DNA of 64,000 nt from Mycolicibacterium cosmeticum (GCF_000613185.1 NZ_CCBB010000001.1:2170001-2234000); one strand, 5' to 3'; positions 39,795 through 48,921 are shown, counted from the stretch's first letter. Made by a program: numbers and translations. The notes: a model not told the origin generated them from the sequence alone.

Positions 39795-40349
39795 ATGGCG
39801 TCACGCGAACAGCTCGAAGACTGGACCCAGCGCTGGCTGCAGGCCAACCGGGACGCCGAGGCGGCCGGTGACTGGAAACCGTTGGCGGACTTCTACACCG
39901 AGGACGCCACCTATGGCTGGAACATCGGTCCCAAGGAAGACGTCATGTGCATCGGCCGCGACGAGATCCGGGACGTCGCACTCGGTTTGGAGATGGAGGG
40001 CCTGGAAAACTGGGTGTACGAGTACCAGAAGGTGCTCATCGACGACAAGCAGAACGAGATCGTCGGCTTCTGGAAGCAGATCGCCAACAAGTCCGACGGC
40101 ACCACCGACGAGATCTACGGGATCGGCGGGAGCTGGTTCCGGCTCGCCGCTGTTGGAGAGGATGACCAGCTGCTCATCGAGTGGCAGCGGGACTTCTTCG
40201 ACTTCGGCCACGTGCAGAAGGCATTCATGGACCTGATCACCTCGGGCGACCTCACCCCGACCATGCAGAAGCGCATCGAACGGTCGCTGGCCGGCGAGAA
40301 GTTGCCCGGCTACTACCCCCTCGGTCAAGCTCCGGTGCCCATCTGGTGA
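39795..40349 (+). CDS. NTF2-like (SnoaL-fold) protein, Rv0762c-like
   Basis: 184 residues. The N-terminal RWLQANRDAEAAGDWKPLADFYTEDATYGW, shown here from two adjoining motifs, is a typical SnoaL/NTF2 opening helix and strand; a later IGGSWFRLAAVGEDD and LIEWQRDFFDFG complete the cone-shaped fold. No catalytic residues can be named, so enzyme or ligand binder remain open. It starts two bases after the ferredoxin stop and is part of the same transcript. Confidence 0.6.
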   Translation: MASREQLEDWTQRWLQANRDAEAAGDWKPLADFYTEDATYGWNIGPKEDVMCIGRDEIRDVALGLEMEGLENWVYEYQKVLIDDKQNEIVGFWKQIANKSDGTTDEIYGIGGSWFRLAAVGEDDQLLIEWQRDFFDFGHVQKAFMDLITSGDLTPTMQKRIERSLAGEKLPGYYPLGQAPVPIW

Positions 40350-40392
40350 ATCACCACCAAGCGGTTGCTTGGGGGTAGTGTGATGTGGCTAA

Positions 40393-40405
40393 CTAGAGCC
40401 TCTAG
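40393..40405. promoter_or_regulatory. Dyad element upstream of adhB
   Basis: CTAGAGCCTCTAG is a 13-base dyad (six pairs around one base) in the 91-base gap before adhB, 35 bases ahead of the start codon. It may be an operator for an internal promoter of the second half of the operon. No clear -35/-10 pair was found. Confidence 0.35.
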
Positions 40406-40440
40406 TCTTGAGCTCGAGGCTCTCGTCGAAAGCAGGAGAT

Positions 40441-41574
40441 ATGAAGACCAAAGGCGCTCTGATCTGGGAATTCAACCAGCCATGGTCGATCGAGGAAATC
40501 GAGATCGGGGATCCCGTCAAGGACGAGGTCAAGATCCAGATGGAAGCCTCGGGCATGTGCCACTCCGACCATCACCTGGTGACCGGCGATATCCCGATGG
40601 CGGGATTCCCGGTGCTCGGCGGTCACGAGGGCGCGGGCATCGTCACCGAGGTGGGCCCCGGTGTCGAGCACATCGCCCCGGGTGACCACGTGGTGCTGTC
40701 GTTCATCCCGTCCTGTGGTGAGTGTCCGGCGTGTCAGGAGGGTCTGCGCAACCTGTGCGACCTGGGCGCCGGTCTGCTCGCCGGGACCGCGGTGTCCGAC
40801 GGCACGCATCGCATCCACGCCGCCAAGAACGGCCAGCCCGTCATCCCGATGACCCTGCTCGGCACGTTCAGCCCCTACATGGTGGTGCACAAGAGCTCGG
40901 TGGTGAAGATCGACCCGTCCATCCCCTTCGAGGTCGCCTGCCTGGTCGGCTGCGGCGTGACCACCGGCTACGGCTCGGCGGTCCGCAGCGGTGACGTCCG
41001 TCCCGGCGACGACGTCGTGATCGTCGGTGTCGGCGGTGTCGGCACCGGCGCCCTGCAGGGTGCACTCAACGCCGGCGCCCGCAACATCTTCGCGGTGGAT
41101 CCCGTTGAGTTCAAACGCGACAACGCGCTCAAGTTCGGCGCCACGCACGCCTACCCCGACATCTTCACCGCGATGGCCGGGGTCGCCGAGGTCACCAACG
41201 GCCGGATGGCGCACAAGACGATCGTGACCGTGGGCGAGCTCAAGGGCGAGGACATCGACCACTACATGAACATCACCGCCAAGGGCGGCACCGTGGTGGC
41301 CACCGCCGTGGCGAACATGGCCAGCAACGACGTCAAACTGAACCTGTCGATGCTCACCCTGCTGCAGAAGCGCCTGCAGGGCACCATCTTCGGTGGCGGC
41401 AACCCGCACCACGACATCCCCCAGCTGCTGTCGATGTACAAGGCCGGCCGCCTCAATCTCGACGATATGGTCACCCGGCAGTACAAGCTTGAGCAGATCA
41501 ACGACGGCTACCGGGACATGCTGGAAGGCCGCAACATCCGCGGCGTCATCCGTTACACCGACGCCGATCGCTAA
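40441..41574 (+). CDS. adhB: NDMA-dependent-type zinc alcohol dehydrogenase
   Basis: 377 residues of the medium-chain zinc dehydrogenases. Catalytic zinc ligands are in GMCHSDHHLVTGD and GGHEGAGIV; the structural zinc cluster is CGECPACQEGLRNLC. The Rossmann motif is VIVGVGGVGTGALQGA. The length and the ending RGVIRYTDADR fit the class of NDMA-dependent mycofactocin-associated alcohol dehydrogenases that hold tightly bound NAD (Rv0761c adhB). It oxidises an alcohol arising from the preceding P450 steps, by inference. Palindrome copy 3 begins five bases after its stop codon. Confidence 0.92.
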   Translation: MKTKGALIWEFNQPWSIEEIEIGDPVKDEVKIQMEASGMCHSDHHLVTGDIPMAGFPVLGGHEGAGIVTEVGPGVEHIAPGDHVVLSFIPSCGECPACQEGLRNLCDLGAGLLAGTAVSDGTHRIHAAKNGQPVIPMTLLGTFSPYMVVHKSSVVKIDPSIPFEVACLVGCGVTTGYGSAVRSGDVRPGDDVVIVGVGGVGTGALQGALNAGARNIFAVDPVEFKRDNALKFGATHAYPDIFTAMAGVAEVTNGRMAHKTIVTVGELKGEDIDHYMNITAKGGTVVATAVANMASNDVKLNLSMLTLLQKRLQGTIFGGGNPHHDIPQLLSMYKAGRLNLDDMVTRQYKLEQINDGYRDMLEGRNIRGVIRYTDADR

Positions 41575-41579
41575 CCCGC

Positions 41580-41628
41580 GATTTGTGGAGCGCCACCCGT
41601 AATCATTACGGGTGCCGCTCCACAAATC
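41580..41628. repeat. 49-bp palindromic repeat, copy 3 (solitary)
   Basis: Arms 41580-41602 and 41606-41628 pair at 22 of 23 positions around loop TCA. The outer arm GATTTGTGGAGC and the inner ACCCGTAA match copies 1 and 2; in the middle, CGCACC-type bases are replaced by GCCACC. It lies between adhB and the KSI-like gene, ending only six bases before the latter's GCAGGAG ribosome site, and has no nuclease gene beside it. Confidence 0.9.
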
Positions 41629-41644
41629 GCCGTGCAGGAGAACA

Positions 41645-42061
41645 ATGTCCGAATCCCCCGTCGTGCGCGCGTCCCAGGCGTCGTGGCGCGCCGTGCAGTC
41701 CGGCGACCGCGAGGGCTGGCTGGCCCTGATGGCCGACGATGTCGTGCTCGAGGACCCGATCGGGGTGGCGGTCACCAACCCCGATGGCACCGGCCTGCAC
41801 GGTAAGCAAGCCCTGGCCACCTTCTACGACACCAACATCGGACCGAACCAGCTGACGGTGACGTGCGAGGCGACGTTCCCGTCCAGCTCCCCCAACGAGA
41901 TCGCCTACATCCTGGTGCTGCGCACCGAGTTCCCGAACGGCTTCGTCGCCAGCGTGCGGGGCGTGTTCACCTACCGCGTCGACGACGCCGGCCTGATCAC
42001 CAACCTGCGCGGCTACTGGAACATGGACGCGATGGAGTTCACCGAGGCGAAGGCCGATTAG
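41645..42061 (+). CDS. Ketosteroid-isomerase-like protein (Rv0760c-like)
   Basis: 138 residues of the NTF2/KSI fold. WLALMADDVVLEDPIG is the usual second helix and strand; GKQALATFYDTNIGPNQL follows; the C-terminus NLRGYWNMDAMEFTE closes the pocket. Rv0760c is known as a steroid-binding KSI homologue without proven isomerase activity. ATG 41645 with GCAGGAG upstream. Its ribosome site sits directly after palindrome copy 3, which could shield it in an mRNA hairpin. Confidence 0.82.
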   Translation: MSESPVVRASQASWRAVQSGDREGWLALMADDVVLEDPIGVAVTNPDGTGLHGKQALATFYDTNIGPNQLTVTCEATFPSSSPNEIAYILVLRTEFPNGFVASVRGVFTYRVDDAGLITNLRGYWNMDAMEFTEAKAD

Positions 42062-42911
42062 CACGCTGCTGGCCGGCCGCGCCGCCGTCGTGGTCGGCGG
42101 AACCCGCGGGATCGGGCTGGCCGTCGCCGAGCTACTGGCCGCCGAGGGCGCGTCGGTGGTCCTCAACGGTCGCGATGCCGACACCACCGAGCAAGCCGCC
42201 GAGCGGGTTTCGGGACTCGGCATCCCCGGCTCGCCCGCCGACCCGGCCGTCGCCGACGCCCTGATCGAGGCGTGCGTGCAGGCCCACGGCCGCATCGACA
42301 TCCTGGTGAACTGCGCGGGCACCGCCGAACCCGCCGGATCCTCGATCCTGAACGTGACCTCGGCGCAGTTCCGCGAGCTGCTGGACGCGCACCTACTGAC
42401 GGCCTTCGAGACGTGCCGCGCCGCCGCGCCGCACATGGTTCGGCAGGGCTGCGGCGCGATCGTGAACACCAGCTCGTTCGCCTTCCTGGGCGATTACGGC
42501 GGCACCGGCTATCCGGCGGGCAAGGGCGGTGTCAACGGCCTCACCCTGGCCATCGCCGCCGAATTGAGGGAGCACGGCGTGCGGGCCAATGTCGTCTGCC
42601 CGGGGGCGCGCACCCGACTGTCGGAAGGCGCCGAGTACGAGCGGCACATCGCCGAGCTGAATCGACGCGGCCTGCTCGACGATGTCAGCGCCCAGGGCGC
42701 GCTGGACGCCGCCCCGCCCCGCTATGTCGCCCCCACCTACGGGTATCTGGTCAGTGATCTGGCCAAGGAGGTGACCGGTCGCATCTTCATCGCGGCCGGT
42801 GGCTTCATCGGTGAATTCACCCGTCCGGAAACCGGATTCATCGGGTACCGGGACCACAAGGACACCCCGCCGTATGCCATCGAAGACGTGCAGCGGTTGA
42901 TCGGCGGTTAG
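42057..42911 (+). CDS. Short-chain dehydrogenase/reductase with probable ATT start
   Basis: 284 residues, classical SDR: VVVGGTRGIGLAVAELLAAEG with the NADP-type NGRDAD turn, NCAG, Ser in NTSSFAFLG and Tyr/Lys in YPAGKGGVN. The start is odd. No ATG, GTG or TTG stands in the expected place; the first, GTG 42090, is inside the Rossmann strand and would remove beta-1. An in-frame ATT at 42057 gives MSTLLAGRAAVV if read as Met and overlaps the KSI stop as ATTAG, in the position where coupled genes have ATGA; a GAGGCGAAGG site precedes it. Substrate unknown. It converges with the Lrp-type gene by 4 bases. Confidence 0.8.
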   Translation: MSTLLAGRAAVVVGGTRGIGLAVAELLAAEGASVVLNGRDADTTEQAAERVSGLGIPGSPADPAVADALIEACVQAHGRIDILVNCAGTAEPAGSSILNVTSAQFRELLDAHLLTAFETCRAAAPHMVRQGCGAIVNTSSFAFLGDYGGTGYPAGKGGVNGLTLAIAAELREHGVRANVVCPGARTRLSEGAEYERHIAELNRRGLLDDVSAQGALDAAPPRYVAPTYGYLVSDLAKEVTGRIFIAAGGFIGEFTRPETGFIGYRDHKDTPPYAIEDVQRLIGG

Positions 42912-43948
42912 CTCGCCCGGATCAACCGGCCGTGGGCAACCAACGAACCGACCTGTTTGAGGCGCTTGCTACGGATGCTGACGTCATAGGTCTGGATGTG
43001 GTCGACGGTGGCCAGTCGCTCGGCCAGGTAGCGGTAGAAGTGCTCGACGTCGCGACATATCACCACGACCATCAGGTTGGCCGAACCGCTGACCGCGACG
43101 ACCGAGGCCACCTCGTCGTGCGCCACGATCTGGTCGGCCACCACGGTCAGATGGCGCGGCGGGGTGGAGATCCACATCGTCGCGTTGAGCGGGTATCCCA
43201 GCAGTTCGGGGAGCACATCGAGGTCGTAGGACAGCGTGCCGGACTCCTGCAGTGCTGCCAGCCGGCGCTTGACCCGTGCCGGTGACCATCCGGTGAGTGC
43301 GGCCAGCGCGCTGTCGGAGATCCGCCCGTCGTCGGCGAGCGCGTCGATCAACGGCTGGTCATCGGGTGACGGGGCACTGGGTCGGTTCGGGTGTGCGCTT
43401 GCCGACGGTTGCAGGGCGGCGATCTGCTTCTCGCCGAGGGGGCGGCCGTGGCCGGTCCAGTGTCCACCGGATGCCTGCCCGAACACGTTGAGCACCAGGT
43501 CCACCCGGACATCGAGAACTGCCGACGTGCGGGGCAACCGGTGCAGTAGCCCCTCGCCGGTGTCACCGATGGGCGCACGGACGACGCAGATCAGTTCGGT
43601 ACCGCCGGACAGCACGTTGGCGTGTGTCACCTCGGGCCGACGAACCAGCGCGTCGGCCAGCTTGGGCAGGTTGTCCGGTTTCGCGTGCACCCGCACGACC
43701 CACTGGCACTCGCCGTACACCCGCGGGTTCACCACGCCGATCACCCTGAGTACGCCGTCGCGGCGCAGCGCTCGATAGCGCCGCGCGACCGTCTGCTCAC
43801 CGGCGCCGATCACCTCGGCGATCCGCCGGAACGAGGCTCGCGGCGCGATCTGCAGCGCGTGCAGAATCTGACCGTCCAGAAGGTCCATGGTGTCGATAAC
43901 ACTACGCACGACGCGATCAGGTCGCTTCTTTTTGCCGGTTCGATCCAT
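42908..43948 (-). CDS. Double-module AsnC/Lrp-family regulator
   Basis: 346 residues made of two Lrp/AsnC units. The first (about 20-170) has MDLLDGQILHALQIAPRASF and the HTH ASFRRIAEVIGAGEQTVARRY; the second (about 195-345) has PLIDALADDGRISDSALAAL and TGWSPARVKRRLAAL, each followed by an RAM-like ligand domain (LSGGTELICVV and VSGSANLMVVV). A single-module protein is about 150 residues, so this is a fusion or duplication. Divergent from the LLM gene across 30 bases, which it may control. ATG start at 43948; the Met at about residue 21 is an alternative. Confidence 0.8.
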   Translation of the reverse strand: MDRTGKKKRPDRVVRSVIDTMDLLDGQILHALQIAPRASFRRIAEVIGAGEQTVARRYRALRRDGVLRVIGVVNPRVYGECQWVVRVHAKPDNLPKLADALVRRPEVTHANVLSGGTELICVVRAPIGDTGEGLLHRLPRTSAVLDVRVDLVLNVFGQASGGHWTGHGRPLGEKQIAALQPSASAHPNRPSAPSPDDQPLIDALADDGRISDSALAALTGWSPARVKRRLAALQESGTLSYDLDVLPELLGYPLNATMWISTPPRHLTVVADQIVAHDEVASVVAVSGSANLMVVVICRDVEHFYRYLAERLATVDHIQTYDVSIRSKRLKQVGSLVAHGRLIRAS

Positions 43949-43978
43949 GTGTCTGGCGACAACACCGGCGACCGACCG

Positions 43979-44839
43979 ATGCTGAACACCATGAAACTGG
44001 GAATCGGATTGCCGAACCACATCGCCGGGGTCCCGGGCGCGAGCATCGCGGAGTGGGCACGCCGCGCCGAAGCACGCAGATTCGAGTCGCTGGCCACCAT
44101 CGACCGGCTGTGCTACCCCGGCCTCGACTCGCTGATCGCCCTGGCCACCGCGGCCGGCGCCACCACCGATATGACACTGGTGACGAATGTCCTTCTGGCA
44201 CCGGTATATCCGGTGGTGCCGCTGGCCAAGCAGATCGCCGGGGTGGCGCAGATATCCGGCGGCCGGCTGGTCGTCGGCCTGGGCGTCGGCAACCGGCCCG
44301 ACGATTACGCAAGCACCGGAGCGGATTTCGGCCGCCGCGGCAAGATCCTCGACGAACAGGTCGAGCGGATGCGCGGGCTCTGGGCCGGTACCGGTGATGC
44401 CGCGGTGTGTGCTAGCCCGGTCGCGGTTCCATTGCTGTTCGGCGGCCGGTCGGCCGCCACGGTCCGGCGGGTGACCGCCGTCGGCGATGGCTGGGCAGCC
44501 GGCGCCGTCCGTCACTACGCCAGCCAGACCGAACTGGTCGGCCGCATCCGGTCCGGCTGGGTGGCCGCCGGCCGGAACGGCGACCCGTACCTGCAGGCAT
44601 CGGTGAACTTCGGGGTCGGATCCGACGAGACGGTCGCCGCCGGAAGGCAGCACCTGGCAAGGTATTACGGGTTCAGCCCGGAGTATGCGCAGGTGAACGT
44701 CGATGACATGGTCAGCTCCCCCGCCGAGGCCCGCGCCACGGTCCGCCGGTATCGGGATCTCGGGTTCGACCGGCTGCTGTTCCATCCCACGACCCCTGGG
44801 GTCGACCAGCTCGACCGTCTCGCCGACGCGATCCTCTAG
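43979..44839 (+). CDS. LLM-class (F420/FMN-dependent) oxidoreductase
   Basis: 286 residues of the bacterial luciferase-like TIM barrel. KLGIGLPNHIAGV at the start, LATAAGATTDMTLVTNVLLAP and RLVVGLGVGNRPDDY fit the F420-dependent actinobacterial group. The substrate is unknown. Two starts are possible: ATG 43979 and ATG 43991 (MKLGIG). It is divergent from the Lrp-type regulator and converges with the glycosyltransferase gene with 4 bases of overlap. Confidence 0.82.
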   Translation: MLNTMKLGIGLPNHIAGVPGASIAEWARRAEARRFESLATIDRLCYPGLDSLIALATAAGATTDMTLVTNVLLAPVYPVVPLAKQIAGVAQISGGRLVVGLGVGNRPDDYASTGADFGRRGKILDEQVERMRGLWAGTGDAAVCASPVAVPLLFGGRSAATVRRVTAVGDGWAAGAVRHYASQTELVGRIRSGWVAAGRNGDPYLQASVNFGVGSDETVAAGRQHLARYYGFSPEYAQVNVDDMVSSPAEARATVRRYRDLGFDRLLFHPTTPGVDQLDRLADAIL

Positions 44840-46059
44840 CGCCGGTGCACCCCGAACACCCGGCGCAGCGCGACGAACCGCACCAGGGTGGCCACCAGAT
44901 TCGCGACCACCAGCACCGACAGTTCCACGGCCTTGTCCTTCGTCAACCCGAAGTGGTGCAGCACCAGCAGCGAGCCGCTGGTGATGGCCAGCCCGAACAG
45001 GAAGACCAGCAGCCCGCTGGCCTGGTGCCGGGCCACCCCGGTGCGCCCGCGGATGCCGAAGGTGAACGCCCGGTTGGCCGTCGTGTTGCCGATCGCGGTG
45101 AGCAGCAATGCCGTCAGGTTTGCCGCCTGCGCACCCATCGCCGCGTGCAGCGCGATGAACAGCACGGCGTAGACGATGGTGCTGATGACGCCGACGGTGC
45201 AGAACCGGGCCAGCTGGCCCGCCAGGCCGGGCGGCACGCCTGGCACCAGCGGCTCGCGTCCGAGGCTGGTCTGGAGCTCACGCAGGGGCAGCGCACCGGT
45301 CGCCAGCGCCCGGCCGACCCGCCAGCAGCCCTTGAGGTCATCGATCGCCGTGGCGATGATGTCGACGCGGGAGTCCGGGTCGTCGACCCAGTCGACCGGG
45401 ACCTCGTGGATGCGCAGGCCGGCCCGTTCGGCGATCACCAACAGTTCGGTGTCGAAGAACCAGCCGGTGTCGACCACCAATGGCAGCAATTGCCTGGCCA
45501 CGTCGGCGCGCACCGCCTTGAAGCCGCACTGCGCATCGGAGAATTGCGCGCCGAGGGCACCCCGGAGAATGAAATTGTATGAGCGGGAGATGAATTCGCG
45601 TTTGGGCCCGCGCACCACGCGGGCCGAGGCGGCCAACCGCGATCCGATGGCCACATCGGAATGTCCGGAGATCAGCGGAGCCACCAGCGGCATCAGCGCG
45701 GACAGGTCGGTGGACAGGTCGACGTCCATGTACGCCACCACGATGGCCGGTGAGGCCATCCATGCGGTGTACAGCGCGCCACCGCGGCCCTTGCGGTCCA
45801 GATGGATCACCTCGACGCCGGGCAGTTCGCCGGCCAATCGCCGCGCCACCGCGAGGGTCGAATCGGAACTGGCGTTGTCGGCCACCGTGATCCGCGTCGG
45901 GTAGGGCACCTGCTCGGTGAGGTAGCGATGCAACCGGGTGACACTTGCCGGCAGCGCCCGCTCCTCGTTGTACACCGGGATGACGATGTCGAGAACCGGG
46001 GTGTCGTGCGCAGCCCGGAACCGGCCCCCGTCAGCCTGGGCGCGAGCCAACTCCGTCAT
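44836..46059 (-). CDS. GT2 glycosyltransferase fused to GtrA-like membrane domain
   Basis: 407 residues. Residues 20-245 are a GT-A fold of the dolichol-phosphate-mannose synthase type: VLDIVIPVYNEERALP, TVADNASSDST, and MDVDLSTDL with the metal-binding DxD, ending in the CGFKAVR motif. Residues 280-405 hold four hydrophobic helices with FCTVGVISTIVYAVLF and NRAFTFG, the GtrA/DPMS_C pattern. It would charge polyprenyl phosphate with a sugar for cell-wall glycans. Start at ATG 46059 is a choice: a longer frame reaches to the HIT start. Confidence 0.82.
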   Translation of the reverse strand: MTELARAQADGGRFRAAHDTPVLDIVIPVYNEERALPASVTRLHRYLTEQVPYPTRITVADNASSDSTLAVARRLAGELPGVEVIHLDRKGRGGALYTAWMASPAIVVAYMDVDLSTDLSALMPLVAPLISGHSDVAIGSRLAASARVVRGPKREFISRSYNFILRGALGAQFSDAQCGFKAVRADVARQLLPLVVDTGWFFDTELLVIAERAGLRIHEVPVDWVDDPDSRVDIIATAIDDLKGCWRVGRALATGALPLRELQTSLGREPLVPGVPPGLAGQLARFCTVGVISTIVYAVLFIALHAAMGAQAANLTALLLTAIGNTTANRAFTFGIRGRTGVARHQASGLLVFLFGLAITSGSLLVLHHFGLTKDKAVELSVLVVANLVATLVRFVALRRVFGVHRR

Positions 46060-46141
46060 ATCCTTCACACTCGCGCACCTGGCTGCCACGGCACTGCCGT
46101 GGCCCTGGGAGCTTGCTGCACCCTGACTATGCTCGGTACCC

Positions 46142-46546
46142 ATGGCGACCGTCTTCACCAAGATCATCAACGGGGAGCTCCCCGGCCGTTTCGTCTACGA
46201 GGACGACGAGGTGGTGGCGTTCCTGACCATCGAGCCCATGACGCAGGGCCACACCCTGGTGGTGCCGCGGGCCGAGGTGGACAACTGGCAGGACCTGGAT
46301 CCGGCTCTGTTCGGCAAGGTGATGTCGGTGTCCCAGCTGATCGGCAAGGCGGTGACCAAGGCGTTCGATGCCGAACGAGCCGGCGTCATCATCGCCGGGC
46401 TCGAGGTGCCGCATCTGCACGTGCACGTCTTCCCGGCACGCAACCTCAGCGATTTCGGATTCGCCAACGTGGACCGCAACCCGTCACCGGAATCGCTCGA
46501 CGACGCCCAGGCCCGGATCAAGGCGGCGCTGGCTCAGCTCACCTGA
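46142..46546 (+). CDS. HIT-family hydrolase (Rv0759c-like)
   Basis: 134 residues. [20 protein letters not shown] is the HIT family opening and PHLHVHVFP carries the triad His91, His93 and His95. HIT proteins hydrolyse nucleoside phosphoramidates or dinucleotides. ATG at 46142. It matches Rv0759c, next to phoR, and its last 13 bases overlap the convergent phoR gene. Confidence 0.92.
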   Translation: MATVFTKIINGELPGRFVYEDDEVVAFLTIEPMTQGHTLVVPRAEVDNWQDLDPALFGKVMSVSQLIGKAVTKAFDAERAGVIIAGLEVPHLHVHVFPARNLSDFGFANVDRNPSPESLDDAQARIKAALAQLT

Positions 46547-48006
46547 GCGGCATCGGGCGTGGGCACGGCCACCGGGGTGGCCACCGTGCTGATTTCGGCG
46601 ATGCGCGGCAGGTTCACCCGGAACTGGCAGCCATGCCCGGGAGCGGTTTGCACCGAGACGGTCCCACCGTGGGCATACACCAGCGAATCCACGATGGACA
46701 GCCCGAGTCCGGTGCCGCCGCTGGCGCGCGTGCGTGACGAGTCCGCCCGGTAGAACCGTTCGAAGACGCGTTGGGCATCCTCACTGCTCATCCCCGGTCC
46801 CTCATCGCAGACCTCCAACACCGCATGATCGCCTTCGGTGCCGACGCGCACCGTGATGCCTGCGGATTCCGGGGTGTGCTGCAGGGCGTTGGCCACCAGG
46901 TTGCTCAGCACCTGGCGCAGCCGGGCCTCGTCGCCGAGCACCTCAGGCGTACCGGGACCGTCGAACACCTCCATCCGGATGTGCCGGGCGGGGGCCACCG
47001 ATTGCGCGTCGTGCACGGCATCACTGGCCAGCGCCAGCAGGTCCACCCGGTTGCGTTCCAAAGGCCGTTGCACGTCGAGGCGCGCCAGCAGCAGCAGGTC
47101 TTCGACCAGCAGGCCCATCCGGCGGGCCTCGCTCTCGATGCGACCCATCAGCATGTCCACATCCCGGGCCGCGCCCTGGCGGTACAACTCGGCGTAGCCG
47201 CGGATGGTGGTCAACGGGGTGCGCAGTTCGTGGCTGGCGTCGGTGATGAAGCGGCGCATGCGGTCCTCGGAACCGCGCGCCTGCTCGGCCGAGGCGTCCG
47301 AAGAGGCCACGGCACGCTGGATCTGGGCCAGCATGCCGTTCAGCGCCAGCGACAGCCGGCCCACCTCGGTGCGTGGATCACGTTGTGGCACACGGCGGTC
47401 CAGTTCACCCGCGGCAATGGCGGCTGCCGTCTGTTCGACCTCGACCAGCGGCCGCAGGCTGCGGTGCACCACGGCGAAGCCGGCCACGCCGAGCACCAAC
47501 AGCACGGCCACGCCGATCCCGACCTGGGCGTAGATCAGCGCGCGCACCGTGGACTGCACTTCCGACAGGTCGATCGCGACGGTGGTCAGCTCACCGTGCG
47601 GGCCGCGGACCGTCATGGCACGCCACTCCACGCGGGACCCGTCGACCGATCCGACGGTCACCGGCACCGGGCCGACATTGTTGTCGTCGGGCAGGTCGGG
47701 TTCGGCGTCGCGGTCGTTGACCGCCATCCAGATGTGCCCGTCGGGCCCGATGCCGCGGACGTAGAAATTCGACGGCGGCCGGGCCGGGTTGGGGTCCTCG
47801 GTGGGCTGGGTCGGCATCCGGCGGGGGGCCTGCGCCCAGCTGCGGGACGCGTCCAGCAGCGTCTGGTCGATCCGGTCCACCTCGGTATGCGACATGATCG
47901 AGGTGACCGCGACGCCGGAGGCGAGCAAGCCGAACGCCACCAGCACCAGGGTCGCGGCCACCAGGCCCACCCGCAGCGGCACCCCGCGCCGGCGATTCTC
48001 GGTCAT
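46534..48006 (-). CDS. phoR: Sensor histidine kinase PhoR
   Basis: 490 residues. Helix 1 at about 12-36, an extracytoplasmic sensor (37-155), helix 2 at about 157-180, a HAMP domain (181-235), the dimerisation box [20 protein letters not shown] with His259, and a catalytic domain with [19 protein letters not shown] and GTGLGLSIV. The sensed signal in mycobacteria is linked to acid pH. It phosphorylates PhoP. It lies 59 bases downstream of phoP on the same strand. Confidence 0.95.
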   Translation of the reverse strand: MTENRRRGVPLRVGLVAATLVLVAFGLLASGVAVTSIMSHTEVDRIDQTLLDASRSWAQAPRRMPTQPTEDPNPARPPSNFYVRGIGPDGHIWMAVNDRDAEPDLPDDNNVGPVPVTVGSVDGSRVEWRAMTVRGPHGELTTVAIDLSEVQSTVRALIYAQVGIGVAVLLVLGVAGFAVVHRSLRPLVEVEQTAAAIAAGELDRRVPQRDPRTEVGRLSLALNGMLAQIQRAVASSDASAEQARGSEDRMRRFITDASHELRTPLTTIRGYAELYRQGAARDVDMLMGRIESEARRMGLLVEDLLLLARLDVQRPLERNRVDLLALASDAVHDAQSVAPARHIRMEVFDGPGTPEVLGDEARLRQVLSNLVANALQHTPESAGITVRVGTEGDHAVLEVCDEGPGMSSEDAQRVFERFYRADSSRTRASGGTGLGLSIVDSLVYAHGGTVSVQTAPGHGCQFRVNLPRIAEISTVATPVAVPTPDAAQVS

Positions 48007-48065
48007 GTACTCATTGTTGGCCGGAATCGCCCGGCCGTCCGGATGTTCCGGAATGGTCGTCGCGA

Positions 48066-48785
48066 TCAGCGCGGTTCACGCAGCACGTAACCGACCCCGC
48101 GCAGCGTGTGCAGCAGCCGCTTCTCCCCGGTGTCGATCTTGCGGCGCAGGTAGGACACATACGACTCGACGACGTTGACGTCGCCGCCGAAGTCGTAGCG
48201 CCACACGTGGTCGAGGATCTTCGGCTTCGACAGCACGGTGCCTGCGTTGATGATGAAGTAGCGCAGCAGGGTGAACTCGGTCGGCGACAGCGAGACCGGT
48301 TCGCCGGCCTTCCACACCTCGTGGGTGTCCTCGTCGAGTTCGATGTCGGCGAAGGTCAGCCGGGCGTTGCGCGGTTCCTCGATACCGCGGCCGGTGCGCC
48401 GCAGGATGACCCGCAGCCGGGCCACCACCTCTTCCAGGCTGAACGGTTTGGTCACGTAGTCGTCACCGCCCAGGGTCAGCCCGGCGATCTTGTCCTGCAG
48501 GGTGTCCCGCGCGGTGAGGAACAGGGCCGGGGCATCGATACCGTCGGCCCGCAGCCGGCGCAGCACCCCGAAACCGTCCATGCCGGGCATCATCACGTCC
48601 AGGATCACCGCATCCGGTTTGACCTCGCGAGCCTTGTCCAGGGCGGCCGGTCCATTGGACGCGGTGTGCACCTCGAAACCTTGGAACTTGAGACTCACCG
48701 AGAGCAGCTCGACGATATTCACCTCGTCGTCCACCACGAGGATCCGCGCTTCGGGAATGCTTTCAGGTACCGCCGCCATAGCCAT
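48066..48785 (-). CDS. phoP: Response regulator PhoP
   Basis: 239 residues. Receiver domain (about 13-130) with acidic pocket VVDDE, phospho-acceptor Asp63 in AVILDVMMPGMDG and Lys in TKPFSLEE; OmpR-type winged helix at the end with SLSPTEFTLLRYF, LDHVWRYDFGGDVNVVESYVS and RGVGYVL. It controls virulence lipids, ESX-1 secretion and acid response in M. tuberculosis. The start may be Met 48785 or 48779. A PhoP-box-like repeat lies 45-61 bases upstream, suggesting autoregulation. Confidence 0.96.
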   Translation of the reverse strand: MAMAAVPESIPEARILVVDDEVNIVELLSVSLKFQGFEVHTASNGPAALDKAREVKPDAVILDVMMPGMDGFGVLRRLRADGIDAPALFLTARDTLQDKIAGLTLGGDDYVTKPFSLEEVVARLRVILRRTGRGIEEPRNARLTFADIELDEDTHEVWKAGEPVSLSPTEFTLLRYFIINAGTVLSKPKILDHVWRYDFGGDVNVVESYVSYLRRKIDTGEKRLLHTLRGVGYVLREPR

Positions 48786-48829
48786 ACAACTACTGTCCAC
48801 CCGCCGTTTGGACTCAACCTGCATACCAA

Positions 48830-48846
48830 CTGTGAGATTCCTGTGA
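48830..48846 (-). promoter_or_regulatory. PhoP-box-like direct repeat
   Basis: Read toward phoP the site is TCACAG, five bases, TCACAG: an 11-base-period direct repeat like the known PhoP box of two TCACAGC half-sites. It is in the 136-base gap between phoP and the divergent decapeptide-repeat gene, 45 bases from phoP and 76 from the other gene, so it could control both. Confidence 0.65.
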
Positions 48847-48921
48847 ACCTGGGAATCTGATGTGAGGGTAAGCCCCCTCGACTGGCCACGCGGCGCGCGT
48901 GCCCGCACCTAGACTGGCGCC

